Below, one piece after another: positions 14,358 through 15,069 of a stretch of 15,069 nt of DNA (its first letter is position 1; every line of letters begins with the position of its first letter). The stretch is from Zipacnadum sp036504235 (GTDB lineage: Bacteria; Armatimonadota; Zipacnadia; Zipacnadales; Zipacnadaceae): contig DASXVN010000035.1 of NCBI GenBank assembly GCA_036504235.1, forward strand, positions 1 through 15,069, read 5' to 3'. A program made the translations under genes and the position numbers. The notes below the pieces were generated by a model. It was not told the origin of the DNA. It searched no databases and saw only the letters and a list, made by a program, of their open reading frames with translations.

Positions 14358-14765
14358 ATGCCTTCCCTGCCTTTAGCCGCCGTCCACTTCGATCCCGAGC
14401 GCCTCGCCGCGGTCGCGCAGGAGCTGAACCTGCGCCTGGTGATCCTGCACGGCTCCCGGGCCGAGGGGCGCGAGGAGGGCGGCAGCGACATTGACCTGGC
14501 GATCCTGGCGGCGGGCAAGGTAGACATTGACCGGCGCCTGCTCATCTTCCGCCGCCTCAGCGCCGAGGTCACCGGCGCGCCCCTGGACATCTCGCTACTC
14601 AACGGCGCGCAGCCCAACTTCCTGGCGGTAGTAGCCGAAACCGGCCTCCCCCTCTGGGAGGCCGCGCCCAACGAGTTCCTACGCTTCTGCTCGCTAGCCG
14701 CCCGCATCTACGCCGACTCGGCCAAGTGGCAAGACGCCCAGTGGCAGCATCTGAATCCGGACTAG
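14358..14765 (+). CDS. MNT-type minimal nucleotidyltransferase
   Basis: A 135-residue cytoplasmic protein of the DNA polymerase beta-like nucleotidyltransferase superfamily. It has HGSRAEG (31-37), SDIDLAIL (43-50, with Asp44 and Asp46) and a third acidic residue, Asp77, in PLDISLLN, so the metal-binding triad is intact. Such small proteins are often the antitoxin (MntA) of MNT/HEPN pairs, adding AMP to a HEPN toxin, but no HEPN gene lies next to it: the left side is a repeat array and a divergent murJ, and the right side is repeats to the window end. It may therefore act alone or in trans, or its partner may lie beyond 15069. The C-terminal part (about 100-135) has FLRFCSLAARIYADSAKWQ, a helical tail. 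ATG 14358 lacks a Shine-Dalgarno. Confidence 0.88.
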   Translation: MPSLPLAAVHFDPERLAAVAQELNLRLVILHGSRAEGREEGGSDIDLAILAAGKVDIDRRLLIFRRLSAEVTGAPLDISLLNGAQPNFLAVVAETGLPLWEAAPNEFLRFCSLAARIYADSAKWQDAQWQHLNPD

Positions 14766-14780
14766 GCGGAGGCCCTTGCC

Positions 14781-15069
14781 GTCTGCCGTCGGTGGCACCG
14801 GCGTCTCGCCGGTGCGCCGTTGCTGTTGGAGGGGCCGCACGAGCGCAGCGAGGCCGGCCCGGCCGTTGCCGTCGCCGTTTCCCGTAGGGGCGCGTTTTGC
14901 GGTGTCGGCACCGCAACACACACCCGTACGCAGACTGACAGTTAGCGAGCGGGCGTGTGTTGCTCCGCTCCGCTCCGCAAAACGCGCCCCTACGCGGAAA
15001 AGGGCCGTTGCCGTCCGCCTTTGCCGTTAGCCGTTACTCCCCCTCTCCTGCCAGGAGAGGGGGCAGGGG
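14781..15069 (+). repeat. Intergenic mosaic R8: modules C, D, E and B
   Basis: The longest array fills the gene-free right end. Module C (14791-14818) leads through GTTGCTGTTGG to module D (14828-14860), a GCCGTTGCCGTCGCCGTTT linker, and module E (14883-14994) with its perfect 17-bp closing stem (14883-14899 with 14978-14994) and internal hairpin GCGGTG-TCGG-CACCGC. Further GCCGTT-type linkers (about 15003-15034) lead to module B (stem 15039-15049 with 15053-15063), which runs into the window edge. No gene is seen from 14766 to the end. Confidence 0.85.

Noticed and set aside
14776..15030. Small open frame with GGTGVSPV-like and QHTPVR-like peptide
   Set aside because: Entirely encoded by repeat modules C, D and E; similar peptides arise from the same modules in other gaps and frames.
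844..15069. CRISPR array
   Set aside because: Repeats are palindromic modules of different kinds, irregularly placed, with no constant-length spacers and no cas genes.

Overview
The window is about 15 kb of very GC-rich bacterial DNA with short genes, clear Shine-Dalgarno sites at several starts, and almost every intergenic gap filled by a small set of recurring palindromic modules. The gene content mixes housekeeping functions (ComEC, IlvN/IlvH, MurJ, a sugar-1-phosphate nucleotidyltransferase) with a copper-amine-oxidase-N ('stalk') domain protein, two small lipoproteins and a receiver plus GGDEF pair. High GC together with a stalk-domain protein would fit Armatimonadota or another environmental high-GC phylum, but that placement is an inference and nothing here fixes the taxon.

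Layout. Bases 81-833 (+) encode a SpsI/RmlA-like nucleotidyltransferase. Bases 1063-3063 (+) hold two abutting genes: a stalk + OB-like + BsuPI-like protein, then a membrane-anchored protein with two Ig-like repeats. They are followed by an aldo/keto reductase (3325-4335, +) and a full-length ComEC (4485-6974, +). A bidirectional hairpin terminator separates comEC from a convergent two-gene unit on the minus strand: a GGDEF-family protein with a pseudo-receiver (7489-8364), then a stand-alone receiver (7038-7436). Divergent to these is a polytopic GT-C-like membrane protein (8446-10008, +). The minus strand then carries, in transcription order, murJ (12321-13997), ilvN (11561-12046), a larger lipoprotein (10639-11511) and a small lipoprotein (10165-10509). 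A lone MNT-type nucleotidyltransferase (14358-14765, +) lies near the right end.

How they fit together. The sugar nucleotidyltransferase, the GT-C-like membrane protein and MurJ all act in envelope or surface polysaccharide synthesis, and several others are lipoproteins or secreted-type proteins. The receiver/GGDEF pair looks like a small signalling unit with no kinase in view. No single pathway unites the window; it reads as ordinary chromosome.

The most unusual structure is between the genes. At least five palindromic modules (called A to E here) recur in eight intergenic mosaics, joined by short (GCCGTT)n linkers. Every copy I could orient points the same way on the + strand, whatever the direction of the flanking genes. 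Full and half copies coexist, one module forms a stop codon, and two arrays sit directly behind TATAAT promoters. This modular repeat system is the best candidate for something undescribed.
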